In this document: positions 9,499 through 19,231 of the stretch, in pieces | How the letters are laid out: every line of letters begins with the position of its first letter | How positions within the stretch are numbered: position 1 is the stretch's first letter | NCBI GenBank assembly: GCA_031253995.1 | Contig: JAIRVG010000038.1 | Coordinates: forward strand, 53,013-117,012 | Reading direction: 5' to 3' | Length of the DNA stretch: 64,000 bases | DNA from: Paucimonas sp. | GTDB lineage: Bacteria; Pseudomonadota; Gammaproteobacteria; Pseudomonadales; Pseudomonadaceae | Notes under the pieces: generated by a model | Database searches by the model: none | The model's input: only the letters and a program-made list of their open reading frames with translations | What the model was told of the DNA's origin: nothing | Made by a program: the position numbers and the translations under genes

Positions 9499-9744
9499 TC
9501 AGGCTGGCTGGGCGGCCTTGAGGATGGTCAGCACTTGCTGGACGCTCTGGGCGGCATCCAGCCCCAAGCTGGTCAGGTAGCCACCATCGGGCTGGTCGGT
9601 GAGTTGTTTGTCGTACAGGCGGCGGGCGGCGGCCACCAGGGCAGGGGCAGCGTTGCTGTGGACCTTGATGCCTTCCTGGTGGGAATCCAGGTTGAACAGG
9701 GAGAGGACTTCCAGTTCGGCGATCAGTTCGGGGGTAAAGGACAT
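9499..9744 (-). CDS. TIGR02647 family small protein
   Basis: An 81-residue protein beginning MSFTPELIAELEVLSLFNLD, which I recognise as the conserved start of the TIGR02647 family, known mainly from Pseudomonas and relatives. It is mostly helical, with no signal peptide, TM segment or catalytic motif. The start at 9744 is set by this family start; the frame runs open further upstream without similarity. The function is unknown. Confidence 0.75.
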   Translation of the reverse strand: MSFTPELIAELEVLSLFNLDSHQEGIKVHSNAAPALVAAARRLYDKQLTDQPDGGYLTSLGLDAAQSVQQVLTILKAAQPA

Positions 9745-9808
9745 GGCGACTCCTGACTTCCAGACAAGGACGGAGGCACCGTGGTCGGTGCCTGATCCTG
9801 GAGTGTAG

Positions 9809-10117
9809 TCAGGCTTCGTCGTTGTCGCCTTGATCTGCTTCAGGTGGCAGCTCGGGCAGGGCGCGCAGGGCGTTCTCGTACCACTCGCCGTTGAAGGGAC
9901 GGTCCTCGTCGAGCATGGCATCGATTTCGATGGCCAGGACATGGGCCATGAGGTTGAGAATGTCCTCTCGCTCATAGCCGACCAGGGTCAGCTTGTTGAA
10001 CGTGGCCTTGGCCGCCGGCGGCTCGCCGCTTTCGATCTGGTTTTCGATGGCCTGGGTCAGGGTTGCCTCGACGAAGGCTTCCTCTTCGTTGTTGTCGATG
10101 TCGCTGGGCTCGCTCAT
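9809..10117 (-). CDS. Conserved small acidic protein
   Basis: A 102-residue acidic protein starting MSEPSDIDNNEEEAFVEATL and ending ELPPEADQGDNDEA. The central part (FNKLTLVGYEREDILNLMAHVLAIEIDAMLDE) looks like a helical pair. It is cytoplasmic, with no catalytic motif. The start at 10117 has the purine-rich site gagcac a few bases upstream; a start twelve codons earlier is possible. It may be co-transcribed with the downstream TIGR02647 gene, 64 bases away. The family is not recognised. Confidence 0.7.
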   Translation of the reverse strand: MSEPSDIDNNEEEAFVEATLTQAIENQIESGEPPAAKATFNKLTLVGYEREDILNLMAHVLAIEIDAMLDEDRPFNGEWYENALRALPELPPEADQGDNDEA

Positions 10118-10262
10118 GGCAGTGCTCCTGGGGTGGGATGCACAGTGTGCCATGCCTGCGCAGGCGATGCCTGGTCATCGACCGGGCCGATGATGCTGGT
10201 CAGCGCCTGGGGATGGGTCTATAAAAGCCGGGCCATCCCCACACGGCCTGGAGGCTGTAACA

Positions 10263-10922
10263 ATGCTCAAGCTTCACGGATTCGCGGTCAGCAACTACTA
10301 CAACATGGTCAAGCTGGCCCTGCTGGAAAAAGGCCTGCCATTCGAAGAGGTGCTGTTCGTTCCCAATCAGACCCCGCAGGCGCTGGCCATCAGCCCACGT
10401 GGCAAGGTGCCGGTGCTCGAGACCGAGCACGGCTTTCTCAGCGAAACCACAGTGATCCTCGACTACATCGAGCAGACCCAGGGTGGCAAGCCGCTGCTGC
10501 CGGCAGATGCCTTCGCCCAAGCCAAAGTGCGCGAGCTGATCAAGGAAATCGAGCTGTACATCGAGTTGCCCGCGCGAACCTGTTATTCCGAGGCTTTCTT
10601 CGGCATGGCGGTCGAGCCGCTGCTCAAGGAGCGCGCTCGCACCGAGTTGCTGGCCGGCTTTGCCACGCTCAAGCGCAACGGCAAGTTTGCCCCGTATGTG
10701 GCGGGCGAGATGCTGACGCTGGCCGATCTGATGTTCTGCTTCTCGGTGGACCTGGCCTGCGCGGTGGGCAAGAAGGTGCTGAACGTCGATTTTCTGGCGG
10801 AGTTCCCGCAGGCCAAGGCGTTGCTGGAGAAACTGGGGGCGAACCCGCACATGGCGCGGATCGTGGCGGACAAGGAAGCGGCGATGCCGGCATTCCAGGA
10901 GATGATTCGTAGTAAACGCTGA
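10263..10922 (+). CDS. Glutathione S-transferase family protein
   Basis: A 219-residue cytoplasmic protein of GST architecture. An N-terminal thioredoxin-like domain (1-80) carries the cis-proline segment GKVPVLETE and the glutathione-binding SET motif (FLSETTVILDYIE). An all-helical C-terminal domain follows, with the N-capping-box-like motif LTLADLMFCF. The N-terminal NYYNMVKLALLEKG replaces the usual catalytic Ser/Cys region, so the class is uncertain. It stands alone after a well-spaced ribosome site (ggaggctgtaac). Confidence 0.87.
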   Translation: MLKLHGFAVSNYYNMVKLALLEKGLPFEEVLFVPNQTPQALAISPRGKVPVLETEHGFLSETTVILDYIEQTQGGKPLLPADAFAQAKVRELIKEIELYIELPARTCYSEAFFGMAVEPLLKERARTELLAGFATLKRNGKFAPYVAGEMLTLADLMFCFSVDLACAVGKKVLNVDFLAEFPQAKALLEKLGANPHMARIVADKEAAMPAFQEMIRSKR

Positions 10923-11009
10923 GAGAAGAACCGGCCATATGCGGCCATGAGTAGCGGGTTCGCAAAGTCTGGCACCGGCTGCACCGGTGTTCGCGGCGGT
11001 TCGACGCCT

Positions 11010-11145
11010 TGATGAACCCGCTCCCACAGGTTTTGCGTTGCTCTGACTGCCGCCGCTGGACTTGTAGGAGCGGCTTCAGCCGCGAAACAGACGGCGCGGT
11101 TCTGGCGCCGGCTTTGCCGGTGTTCGCGGGCAAAGCCGGCGCGAG
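11010..11145. repeat. Cluster of REP-like elements
   Basis: The gap between the convergent GST and argH genes holds several repeat fragments: gatgaacccgctcccacagg (from 11011), cttgtaggagcggcttcagc followed by cgcgaaacag (11061-11090), and ggcgccggctttgccggtgt with cgggcaaagccggc (from about 11106). The 'gagcggcttcagccgcgaa' unit is a different REP class from the 'gcgggtaaacccgc' units elsewhere. Confidence 0.7.
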
Positions 11146-11150
11146 GTGGC

Positions 11151-12545
11151 TTAGCGTGAAGCCAGAAGCGCTTTGCCGCGCGCCACGGCAGCGCGCACCT
11201 GGGCAGGTGCGGTGCCGCCGATGTGGTTGCGCGCGTTGACCGAGCCTTCCAGGGTCAGCACGGCGAACACGTCCTGCTCGATCTGGTCGCTGAACTGGCG
11301 CAGTTCGTCCAGGCTCATCTCGGCCAGGTCCTTGCCGGTGTCGACGCCGTACTTCACGGCGTGACCAACGATCTCGTGGCAGTCACGGAACGGCAGGCCG
11401 CGACGGACCAGGTAGTCGGCGAGGTCCGTGGCGGTGGAGAAACCGCGCAGGGCCGCTTCACGCATGATGGCGTGCTTGGGCTTGATTGCCGGGATCATGT
11501 CGGCGAACGCGCGCAGGGAGTCGCGCAGGGTGTCGGCGGCATCGAACAGCGGCTCTTTGTCTTCCTGGTTGTCCTTGTTGTAGGCCAGCGGCTGGCCTTT
11601 CATCAGGGTCAGCAGGCCGGTCAGCGCGCCGAACACGCGGCCGCTCTTGCCACGTACCAGCTCTGGGACGTCCGGGTTCTTCTTTTGCGGCATGATCGAG
11701 CTGCCGGTGCAGAAGCGGTCTGGCAGGTCGATGAACTGGAACTGCGCGCTGGTCCAGAGCACCAGCTCTTCGGAGAAGCGCGACAGGTGCATCATCGCCA
11801 AGCTCGCCGCAGCGCAGAATTCGATGGCGAAGTCGCGGTCCGAGACGCCATCCAGCGAGTTGCCGGCCACGGCCTCGAAGCCCAGCAGCTTGCAAGTCAG
11901 CTCACGGTCGATCGGGTAGGTGGTGCCGGCCAGCGCGGCGCTGCCCAGGGGCATGCGGTTGGTGCGCTTGCGGCAGTCGACCAGGCGCTCGTAGTCGCGG
12001 CTGAGCATCTCGAACCAGGCCAGCAGGTGATGACCGAAGGTCACCGGCTGGGCGGTCTGCAGGTGGGTGAAGCCGGGCATGATGGTCTCGGCTTCACGCT
12101 CGGCTTGCTCCAGCAGGCCCTGTTGCAGGCGAGTGATCTCGGCCAGGATCAGGTCGATCTCGTCGCGCAGCCACAGGCGGATGTCGGTGGCCACCTGGTC
12201 GTTGCGGCTACGGCCGGTGTGCAGCTTCTTGCCGGTGATGCCGATGCGGTCGGTCAGGCGTGCCTCGATGTTCATGTGCACGTCTTCCAGGTCGACACGC
12301 CAGTCGAAGCTACCAGCCTCGATCTCGCCCTGGATGGTCTTCAGGCCATCGATGATGGCATCGCGCTCGGCGTCGGTGAGTACGCCGACCTGCGCCAGCA
12401 TGGTGGCGTGGGCGATCGAACCCATGATGTCGTGGCGGTAGAGGCGCTTGTCGAAATCGACCGAGGCGGTGAAACGGGCGACGAAGGCGTCGACGGGCTC
12501 ACTGAAGCGGCCGCCCCAGGACTGATTGGTCTTGTCGGTGCTCAT
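11151..12545 (-). CDS. argH: Argininosuccinate lyase
   Basis: A 464-residue enzyme of the fumarase/aspartase superfamily that cleaves argininosuccinate to arginine and fumarate, the last step of arginine synthesis. The superfamily signature is [12 protein letters not shown] (about 280-291) with the mobile-loop serine; [12 protein letters not shown] and [13 protein letters not shown] are the other two conserved regions. The start [14 protein letters not shown] is the normal family N-terminus; an open stretch of 32 codons upstream is not similar. It is divergent from algR, as in other pseudomonads. Confidence 0.97.
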   Translation of the reverse strand: MSTDKTNQSWGGRFSEPVDAFVARFTASVDFDKRLYRHDIMGSIAHATMLAQVGVLTDAERDAIIDGLKTIQGEIEAGSFDWRVDLEDVHMNIEARLTDRIGITGKKLHTGRSRNDQVATDIRLWLRDEIDLILAEITRLQQGLLEQAEREAETIMPGFTHLQTAQPVTFGHHLLAWFEMLSRDYERLVDCRKRTNRMPLGSAALAGTTYPIDRELTCKLLGFEAVAGNSLDGVSDRDFAIEFCAAASLAMMHLSRFSEELVLWTSAQFQFIDLPDRFCTGSSIMPQKKNPDVPELVRGKSGRVFGALTGLLTLMKGQPLAYNKDNQEDKEPLFDAADTLRDSLRAFADMIPAIKPKHAIMREAALRGFSTATDLADYLVRRGLPFRDCHEIVGHAVKYGVDTGKDLAEMSLDELRQFSDQIEQDVFAVLTLEGSVNARNHIGGTAPAQVRAAVARGKALLASR

Positions 12546-12853
12546 GGATTCACTCGTTGAAGGCGTGAACGAAAAAGTGGCGCCGATCATAGCAGGGTTG
12601 GAGCGCGCGCCGCAGGGCGCTGGTCGAGAGAAATCTCGCAAAACGCTGGGTGAATCGGTAGGTGGGGATATTCAACGATTGAACGGCAGTGTTCCACGGA
12701 CCGTCTACAGTTGGACAGAGGACTGGCGGCGAATCTGCCGGGCCAGTGAATCTTTGGCCGTCGCATCGGTCTAGAGCGTGACCGCGTGTCGGTCGCCCTA
12801 CACTTTGTCTACGCTATACCCATGCGAGACTCACTCAGGAATCCAGCGTAATT
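12546..12853. other. argH/algR divergent intergenic region
   Basis: 308 bases between divergent starts with no convincing gene. It must hold the argH and algR promoters; I could not assign -35/-10 boxes with confidence. A sensor kinase gene (algZ/fimS), which lies next to algR in P. aeruginosa, is absent here. Confidence 0.6.
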
Positions 12854-13597
12854 ATGAATGTCCTGATCGTTGATGACGAACCCCTGGCCCGTGAACGCCT
12901 GACCCGGATGCTTGGCGAGCTGGAGGGCTACACCGTGCTGGAGCCCAGCGCCACCAACGGCGAGGAGGCCCTGGCCTTGATCGACAGCCTCAAGCCCGAT
13001 GTGGTGCTGTTGGACATCGGCATGCCTGGCCTGGATGGCCTCCAGGTCGCCGCCCGGCTGTGCGAACGCGAAGCACCACCGGCGGTGGTGTTCTGCACCG
13101 GTGACGATGAGTACGGGAGCCAGGCCTTCCGGGAAAGCACCCTGAGCCATGTGACCAAGCCCATCCAGCCCCAGGCCCTGCGCGAAGCCTTGCGCAAGGC
13201 CGACAAGCCCAACCGCGCCCAACTTGCCGCGCTCACCCGTCCGGCCAATGAAGGCGGCGGCCCACGCAGCCATATCAGTGCTCGAACCCGCAAGGGCATC
13301 GAGCTGATCCCCTTGCCCCAGGTGATCTACTTCATTGCCGACCACAAGTACGTGACCTTGCGCCATGAGTCAGGGGAGGTATTGCTGGACGAGCCCTTGA
13401 AAGCCCTCGAGGACGAGTTCGGCGAGCGCTTCGTGCGCATCCACCGCAATGCCCTGGTCGCCCGGGAACGTATCGAGCGCTTGCAGCGCACGCCGCTTGG
13501 GCACTTCCAGCTGTTCCTCAAGGGGCTCGATGGCGATGCGCTGACGGTCAGCCGTCGGCATGTGGCGGGCGTGCGCAAGATGATGCAGACGCTCTGA
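12854..13597 (+). CDS. algR: LytTR response regulator AlgR
   Basis: A 247-residue two-component regulator. The receiver domain (1-120) has acidic pocket Asp7/Asp8, phospho-acceptor Asp54 (VVLLDIGMPG) and Lys in HVTKPIQP. The LytTR DNA-binding domain is about 140-240 (IYFIADHKYVTLRHESGE, FVRIHRNALVAR). In P. aeruginosa AlgR controls alginate, type IV pili and virulence genes. It sits upstream of hemCDXY as usual. Its usual adjacent sensor FimS/AlgZ is missing in this window. The start follows a fair ribosome site and begins directly with the receiver fold. Confidence 0.95.
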   Translation: MNVLIVDDEPLARERLTRMLGELEGYTVLEPSATNGEEALALIDSLKPDVVLLDIGMPGLDGLQVAARLCEREAPPAVVFCTGDDEYGSQAFRESTLSHVTKPIQPQALREALRKADKPNRAQLAALTRPANEGGGPRSHISARTRKGIELIPLPQVIYFIADHKYVTLRHESGEVLLDEPLKALEDEFGERFVRIHRNALVARERIERLQRTPLGHFQLFLKGLDGDALTVSRRHVAGVRKMMQTL

Positions 13598-13702
13598 ACC
13601 GGCGGCTGTCGGCCAGGGAAGGCCGGGTGATGACCTGAATCTGCTAGGTGCGCTGGCGGAGCTGTTATCATCGGCGGCATTTCTCCTGGATCGGGGCGTT
13701 CC

Positions 13703-14644
13703 ATGTCCACTCGTGAAATCCGCATTGCCACCCGTAAAAGTGCCCTGGCCCTGTGGCAGGCCGAATATGTCAAAGCCCGACTGGAAGAGGCCCATCCCGG
13801 TCTGGTCGTGACCCTGGTGCCCATGGTCAGCCGTGGCGACAAGCTGCTCGACTCGCCGTTGTCGAAGATTGGCGGCAAGGGCCTGTTCGTCAAGGAACTG
13901 GAAACCGCCCTGCTCGAGCACGAGGCCGACATCGCCGTGCATTCGATGAAGGACGTGCCCATGGACTTCCCTGAAGGCCTGGGCCTGTACTGCATCTGCG
14001 AGCGCGAAGACCCGCGCGATGCGTTCGTTTCCAATAATTTCGCCAGCCTCGATGCACTGCCGGCCGGCAGTATCGTCGGCACCTCCAGCCTGCGCCGCCA
14101 GGCCCAGTTGCTGGCACGCCGCCCGGACCTGCAGATCCGCTTCCTGCGCGGCAACGTCAACACTCGCCTGGCCAAGCTCGATGCCGGTGAGTACGACGCC
14201 ATCATCCTCGCCGCGGCTGGCCTGATCCGTCTTGGTTTCGAGGACCGCATCAGTTCCACCATCAGTGTCGACGAGAGCCTGCCCGCCGGTGGCCAGGGCG
14301 CGGTGGGCATCGAATGCCGCAGCGCCGACCACGCGATTCATGCCTTGCTGGCGCCGCTGCACCACGCCGACACCGCCGACCGGGTGGTGGCCGAGCGGGC
14401 GTTGAACAAGCGCCTGAACGGCGGCTGCCAGGTGCCGATCGCCTGCTACGCGGTACTCGAAGGCGAGCAGCTGTGGCTGCGTGGCCTGGTGGGCCAGCCC
14501 AGCGGCGGTACCTTGCTGGTGGCCGAGGCCCGAGCCCCGCGTACCCAGGCCGAAGCGCTGGGCGTGCAGGTCGCCGAAGACCTGCTTGGCCAGGGCGCCG
14601 AGGCCATCCTCAAGGAAGTCTATGGCGAGGCTGGCCACCCGTGA
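13703..14644 (+). CDS. hemC: Hydroxymethylbilane synthase
   Basis: A 313-residue enzyme (porphobilinogen deaminase) that polymerises four porphobilinogens on a dipyrromethane cofactor. The cofactor is attached to Cys242 ([11 protein letters not shown]), the same number as in E. coli. Catalytic Asp82-equivalent lies in HSMKDVPMD, and the Arg cluster [11 protein letters not shown] binds the growing chain. It is first of the hemC-hemD-hemX-hemY operon; its stop overlaps the hemD GTG start. Confidence 0.97.
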   Translation: MSTREIRIATRKSALALWQAEYVKARLEEAHPGLVVTLVPMVSRGDKLLDSPLSKIGGKGLFVKELETALLEHEADIAVHSMKDVPMDFPEGLGLYCICEREDPRDAFVSNNFASLDALPAGSIVGTSSLRRQAQLLARRPDLQIRFLRGNVNTRLAKLDAGEYDAIILAAAGLIRLGFEDRISSTISVDESLPAGGQGAVGIECRSADHAIHALLAPLHHADTADRVVAERALNKRLNGGCQVPIACYAVLEGEQLWLRGLVGQPSGGTLLVAEARAPRTQAEALGVQVAEDLLGQGAEAILKEVYGEAGHP

Positions 14645-15411
14645 GCCCTTGGCGCCTGCTGCTGACCCGTCCTGAAGAGGAGTGCCAGGCGCTGGCGCAA
14701 AGCCTCGCGCAGGCCGGGATCGCCAGCAGCAGCCTGCCGTTGCTGGCCATCGAACCGGTGGTACTGCCGGCAGGGCAGTATCAGCACCTGGCGGACCTGC
14801 ACCTCTACCAAGTGATCATCGTGGTCAGCAAGCCCGCCGCCCGCCTGCTGCTCGAGCGCCTGGACCAGGCAGGCCTGCAGCCGCCGCGACAAGGCTGGTT
14901 CACCGTGGGGGCTGCAACCGCGCAGGTGCTCCAGGCGCAGGGCTTAAAAGTTGACTTTTCGGCGCAAGGCGATGACAGCGAGGCCTTGCTCGCGCTGCCG
15001 GTCCTGCGCGAGGCTATGACCCGGGTCGCTACCCCCCGCGTTTTGATCGTGCGGGGCGTCGGAGGTCGCGAACTGCTGGCCGGGCGTCTTGGAGAGCAAG
15101 GTGCTAGTGTCGATTATCTGGAACTGTATCGACGCAACCTGCCGGTGTATCCGGCCGGCACCCTGCTGCGCCGCGTCGAATCGGAACGCCTGAACGGCCT
15201 GGTGGTCAGCAGTGGACAGGGGCTGGAGCACCTGTTGCAGCTGGCGGGCGCCGACTGGCCACGCCTGGCGCACCTGCCGTTGTTCGTGCCAAGCCCTCGG
15301 GTGGCCGAACAGGCCAGGGCGTTGGGCGCCCAACAGATTGTGGATTGCCGTGGCGCCAGTGCCGCGGCCTTGATGGCAGCTGTGCAGCGAAGTGCTGCAC
15401 CTGCCGACTAA
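14641..15411 (+). CDS. hemD: Uroporphyrinogen-III synthase
   Basis: A 256-residue enzyme that cyclises hydroxymethylbilane with inversion of ring D. The family has low sequence conservation; recognisable segments are the start [27 protein letters not shown] and [13 protein letters not shown]. The GTG start at 14641 is chosen because GTGA overlaps the hemC stop and the reading frame upstream lies inside hemC. The two-lobed fold is not readable from sequence alone; operon position makes the call safe. Confidence 0.93.
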   Translation: MSPWRLLLTRPEEECQALAQSLAQAGIASSSLPLLAIEPVVLPAGQYQHLADLHLYQVIIVVSKPAARLLLERLDQAGLQPPRQGWFTVGAATAQVLQAQGLKVDFSAQGDDSEALLALPVLREAMTRVATPRVLIVRGVGGRELLAGRLGEQGASVDYLELYRRNLPVYPAGTLLRRVESERLNGLVVSSGQGLEHLLQLAGADWPRLAHLPLFVPSPRVAEQARALGAQQIVDCRGASAAALMAAVQRSAAPAD

Positions 15412-15456
15412 GGCGCTAAGCTCAATGCGATGCGCCCCCATGCAAAGGATGGATAC

Positions 15457-16557
15457 GTGAGCGAAACTGTCTTGTCCAACAACGAACAACCCACGGCGTC
15501 CGAGGCGCCGGAATCCACCTCCGCCACGCCTGCCAAGCGCTCTGGCAACGGCCTGGCACTGTTGGCCCTGCTGCTCGGCGCGGCTGGGGTCGCTGTCGGG
15601 GGGTGGGGTGTCTGGCAGGTCCGTCAGCTGCAAGGCAGCGAGCAGGGTCAGGGCCAGCACCTGCAGGCCCTGAACGAGCGCACCGAGACGTTGCAGCAAC
15701 GCGAACAGCAGATCAGCGCGCAATTGGCCACCCTGCCGGCGGCCAGCGAGCTCGAAGACCGCCGTCGCCTGGTGGCGCAACTGCAGGGCGATCAGCAACG
15801 CCTCAGCCAACGCCTGGAAACCATACTGGGCGAGAGCCGTAAGGAGTGGCGCCTGGCCGAGGCCGAGCACCTGCTGCGCCTGGCGACCCTGCGCCTTTCT
15901 GCGCTGCAGGACATTGCCAGCGCCAAGGCGCTGGTCGAGGGTGCGGACGAGATTCTTCGCGAACAAAGCGATCCAGGGGCTTTCGCTGCCCGCGAACAGC
16001 TGGCGCGTAGCCTCGCGACCCTCAACAGCACCGAGCAGCCGGACCGCACCGGTTTGTTCCTCAAGCTTGCCGCCCAGCGCGAGTTGGTCCAGCAGCTCAG
16101 CGCCCAATCGCCTGAATTCGAAACCAAGGCCGACGCTCTGGGCGCCCTGACCGCCGATGGTGATGGTGCCAGCCGCCTGTCCCAGTGGTGGGCGGAGATT
16201 TCCAAGTACTTCCAGATCGAGTTCAATGCCGACGACAACGTGCGGCCGCTGCTGTCCGGGCAATCGCTCAACCAATTGCGCCTGGCGCTGAGCCTGACCA
16301 TCGAGCAGGCACAGTGGGCGGCGCTCAATGGCGAAGCGAAGGTCTATACCCAGGCCCTGGACGATGCCCGTAGCGTGCTGCTGGCCAATTTCAACGCCGA
16401 CAACCCGCAGAGCAAGGCCATGCTCGCCAGCCTCAACGAACTGGCCGAGCAGCCGGTCTCGGTGGTCACGCCTGACCTGTCCGAGAGCCTGGCCGCCGTG
16501 CAGGCGTACATCCAGCGTCGCCACCTGCCGGCCGAAGCCGAAGGAGGCAAGCCATGA
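15457..16557 (+). CDS. hemX: HemX-like membrane protein
   Basis: A 366-residue protein of the proteobacterial HemX family. A short Ser/Glu/Pro-rich cytoplasmic N-terminus leads to one TM helix (GLALLALLLGAAGVAVGGWG, about 32-51), then a long periplasmic coiled coil and helical domain (Gln/Glu/Leu-rich, about 55-330). It is sometimes annotated as uroporphyrinogen methyltransferase but lacks that catalytic domain. GTG at 15457 is chosen for its site aaggat; an ATG nine codons upstream is an alternative. Its last bases overlap hemY (ATGA). Confidence 0.87.
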   Translation: MSETVLSNNEQPTASEAPESTSATPAKRSGNGLALLALLLGAAGVAVGGWGVWQVRQLQGSEQGQGQHLQALNERTETLQQREQQISAQLATLPAASELEDRRRLVAQLQGDQQRLSQRLETILGESRKEWRLAEAEHLLRLATLRLSALQDIASAKALVEGADEILREQSDPGAFAAREQLARSLATLNSTEQPDRTGLFLKLAAQRELVQQLSAQSPEFETKADALGALTADGDGASRLSQWWAEISKYFQIEFNADDNVRPLLSGQSLNQLRLALSLTIEQAQWAALNGEAKVYTQALDDARSVLLANFNADNPQSKAMLASLNELAEQPVSVVTPDLSESLAAVQAYIQRRHLPAEAEGGKP

Positions 16558-17792
16558 AGCGTGTCTACCTGCTGGCGGTGCTTGCCATCGTGGTAGCCGC
16601 GGCGCTGGGCATCGCGGTCGCCAAGCACAGCGGCTACGTGCTGGTCGCCTATGGTGGGTTCCGCTACCAGTCCGGGCTGTGGGCGGCATTGGCGGCGCTG
16701 GTCGCCATTGTCCTGGTGCTCTGGCTGGTGCGTTACCTGATCGGCCTGGTGCTGACGTCGAGCGGCGTGGTCAACCCGTGGTCGCGGCGCAACCGCAGCC
16801 GCCGTACCCGCATCGCCATCGAGCAAGGGCAGTTGGACCTGGCCGAGGGTCGCTGGGCCAGTGCCCAGCGTCATCTGCATCGCGCCGCCGAGGCTGAGCG
16901 CCAGCCGTTGCTCTACTACCTTGGCGCTGCCCGCGCCGCCAATGAATTGGGCCGTGCCGAAGACAGCGACAATCTGCTCGAGCGCGCCCTGGAGCGTCAG
17001 CCCCAGGCCGAGCTGGCCATCGCCCTGACCCATGCGCAATTGCAGATGGACCGCGGCGACATCGGCGGTGCCCATGAAACGCTGCTGGCCATGCAGGAGC
17101 GTCACCCTCACAACAACCAGGTGCTGCGCTTGCTGTATCGCCTGCATGTGGAGCAAGGCGACTGGTCGGCCTTGATCCGTCTGCTGCCGGAGCTGCGCAA
17201 GGGCAAGGTGCTGCCAGCCAAGGAACTCGCCGATCTGGAACAACGCGCCTGGGGTCAAAACCTCGGTCTGGCGGCGACTCGCGGGGAGGATGCCCAGGCT
17301 GCCCGCCAAGCCCTCGAGCGGGCCTGGCAACAGCTCACCGCCGCCCAGCGCCAGGAGGCGCAATTGGTCTCGGCCTACGCTGAGCAACTGCGCCAGCTCG
17401 GAGCCCAGGGCGAAGCCGAACAGGTGCTGCGCACGGCGCTCAAGCGTCAGTACGAAAGCCATCTGGCTCGTCTGTATGGTCTGGTGCGCGGCGATGACCC
17501 GGCCCGTCAGTTGCAAACCGCCGAAGGCTGGCTCAAGGATCATCCACAGGATCCGAGCCTGCTGCTCACCCTGGGTCGCCTGAGCCTGCAGAACCGCCTG
17601 TGGGGCAAAGCGCGGGATTACCTCGAAAGCAGCCTGCGCATGGAGCGCAATCCGGAAGCCTGTGCGGAGCTTGCCCGCCTGTTGGCCGGGCTGGGTGAGA
17701 CCGAGCGCAGCAACCAGTTGTTCCAGGAGGGCCTGGGCCTGCTGGACGAGCGCCTGTTGGCTCTGCCGTTGCCCGAGGGCGTGCGAGCCTGA
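16554..17792 (+). CDS. hemY: HemY-like TPR membrane protein
   Basis: A 412-residue inner-membrane protein of the gamma-proteobacterial HemY family, not the protoporphyrinogen oxidase of the same name. Two TM helices (about 4-24 and 42-65) are followed by the HemY_N region (RNRSRRTRIAIEQGQLDLAEG) and tetratricopeptide-like repeats to the end. It probably organises haem-synthesis proteins at the membrane. It is translationally coupled to hemX and is the last gene of the operon; a strong hairpin follows. Confidence 0.9.
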   Translation: MKRVYLLAVLAIVVAAALGIAVAKHSGYVLVAYGGFRYQSGLWAALAALVAIVLVLWLVRYLIGLVLTSSGVVNPWSRRNRSRRTRIAIEQGQLDLAEGRWASAQRHLHRAAEAERQPLLYYLGAARAANELGRAEDSDNLLERALERQPQAELAIALTHAQLQMDRGDIGGAHETLLAMQERHPHNNQVLRLLYRLHVEQGDWSALIRLLPELRKGKVLPAKELADLEQRAWGQNLGLAATRGEDAQAARQALERAWQQLTAAQRQEAQLVSAYAEQLRQLGAQGEAEQVLRTALKRQYESHLARLYGLVRGDDPARQLQTAEGWLKDHPQDPSLLLTLGRLSLQNRLWGKARDYLESSLRMERNPEACAELARLLAGLGETERSNQLFQEGLGLLDERLLALPLPEGVRA

Positions 17793-17797
17793 CCGAA

Positions 17798-17829
17798 CCA
17801 GGTACCCACGCCGAGCCGTGGGTACCTGG
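17798..17829 (+). terminator. Strong hairpin after hemY
   Basis: ccaggtacccacg and cgtgggtacctgg form a perfect 13-pair stem around a six-base loop, beginning five bases after the hemY stop. There is no U tract, so it may be an RNA-stabilising 3' hairpin or a weak terminator. Confidence 0.6.
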
Positions 17830-18012
17830 CGCTGTAACTTCTCTTGTTAGGGTGACGGGATTTATGCTGGCTCTCTTCGGAAATCTCCTACACAAAGTTG
17901 CAGACTTTCCTTTTTCAATCAGGGAGTTGTCTCTCCTGTAGCGCCTTGAAACAAAGCGCCTCTTTCCACTACCGTTCCGGGCTACTTCATTTGACCCGGG
18001 ACCCACTCGCTC

Positions 18013-18519
18013 ATGCTGCCGGCCCGCTTGCGCACCTTTTTTCTCATTGGCGGTTTCGCCTCGGCGGCGGTCCTGCTTGCTTCGTTCTGTCTCGAAAACA
18101 CCCTTGGCCTGGTGCCCTGTTCCCTGTGCTTCAGTCAGCGTTTGCTGCTTGGGCTGTACGCAGGGGTAAGCGTGTGCGCGGTGCTGCACTCGCCGGGCAT
18201 GGTCGGCAAGCGCAACTATGCGGCGCTGGCGCTGGGTTGTTCGGTGATTGGGGCACTGCTGGCATCCCGGCATGTCTGGCTGCAAGGTGCGGGGCTGACA
18301 GCCGACGCCTGCCAGATGCCGTTCGGGGGGTTGCTGGAGCAGTCGTGGGACCAGGCGTTGAGGATGTTGGTGCTGGGCGGCCCCGACTGCACCTCGCTGA
18401 CCTGGAGCTTCATCGACCTGACCTTGCCGGAGTGGAGCCTGCTGGCATTCCTGTCGCTATCGGCCCTTCCACTGAGCTGGTTGCTGGGCTACCGCATGCG
18501 CCAACTCGGCAAAGTTTGA
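18013..18519 (+). CDS. dsbB: Disulfide bond formation protein DsbB
   Basis: A 168-residue four-helix inner-membrane quinone reductase that re-oxidises DsbA. The N-terminal periplasmic CxxC is Cys36-Cys39 (VPCSLCF); the second pair is Cys100 (ADACQMP) and Cys126 (GPDCTSL). TM helices are about 8-26, 40-58, 68-88 and 140-160. All four redox cysteines are present, so it should be active. It stands alone between hemY and rsd. Confidence 0.95.
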   Translation: MLPARLRTFFLIGGFASAAVLLASFCLENTLGLVPCSLCFSQRLLLGLYAGVSVCAVLHSPGMVGKRNYAALALGCSVIGALLASRHVWLQGAGLTADACQMPFGGLLEQSWDQALRMLVLGGPDCTSLTWSFIDLTLPEWSLLAFLSLSALPLSWLLGYRMRQLGKV

Positions 18520-18751
18520 TCCACGGCAAATCGTCTCGGGATCGCACGACCAGCGGTGCCCTACCTGGGTATTAAACACTTGTATGAACTTTGTCCACTG
18601 CGTACCTTGAAGCCCAGCACGTGCGGGAATAATCTCGCAGCACGCATACCGAAAACACAACTGCTCGATGCCGTCCTGCTGATGTCACCTTTGTGCCGCG
18701 GTATTAGCGCACGAGGTGCAGCGGCATCTACCCAGAAGGGAAGAGATCGCC

Positions 18752-19222
18752 ATGCTCGATAGTTGTCAGAACGCTCAGGAACGCTGGGGTGGGGTTCACA
18801 AGCTGATCGACCGTTGGCTCCAGGAACGGGCGGAGCTGGTCCAGGCCTTCCGCGCCTTGCGTGACGCCAAACCGGCCTTCGCCGACAAGGACAAGAACCG
18901 CGACTTCTGCGCGGTGCTGGTCGACTATGTTTCGGCGTGGCATTTCGAAGTGAGCGAGCAACTGGTCACGGAGGCCAAGGCGTTCGGTGACGAGGGTGCC
19001 CTGCAGCTCGCCGAACAGATCAATCCTCGGATCAACGACATCACCCAGATTGCACTGGCCTTCAACGACCATTGCGAAAAGGGCGAGTGCAAGGACCCCG
19101 AGCGGTTCTCCAAGAAACTGGGCGAGCTCGGCAGCCTGCTGCATGAGCGCTTCGAGCTCGAGGACTGCCTGATCGAGGTGCTGCACAACGCGCACAAGGA
19201 AGAGGGCGCGGTGCAAGCCTGA
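18752..19222 (+). CDS. rsd: Anti-sigma-70 factor Rsd/AlgQ
   Basis: A 156-residue helical protein that binds the housekeeping sigma factor; in Pseudomonas it is known as AlgQ. It starts MLDSCQNAQERWGGVHKLIDRWL, the conserved family N-terminus; upstream in-frame codons are not similar. The helix HFEVSEQLVTEA and the C-terminal HERFELEDCLIEVLH are family hallmarks. The site aagggaagag precedes the start. Synteny with dsbB and algP supports the call. Confidence 0.93.
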   Translation: MLDSCQNAQERWGGVHKLIDRWLQERAELVQAFRALRDAKPAFADKDKNRDFCAVLVDYVSAWHFEVSEQLVTEAKAFGDEGALQLAEQINPRINDITQIALAFNDHCEKGECKDPERFSKKLGELGSLLHERFELEDCLIEVLHNAHKEEGAVQA

Positions 19223-19231
19223 GGGTAGGCG

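Noticed and set aside
15457..16557. HemX as a true uroporphyrinogen-III methyltransferase
   Set aside because: It has one TM helix and a coiled coil but none of the SAM-methyltransferase motifs.
14944..16689. 581-codon minus-strand frame across hemD-hemX
   Set aside because: It crosses the boundary of two well-supported genes and has no recognisable domain.
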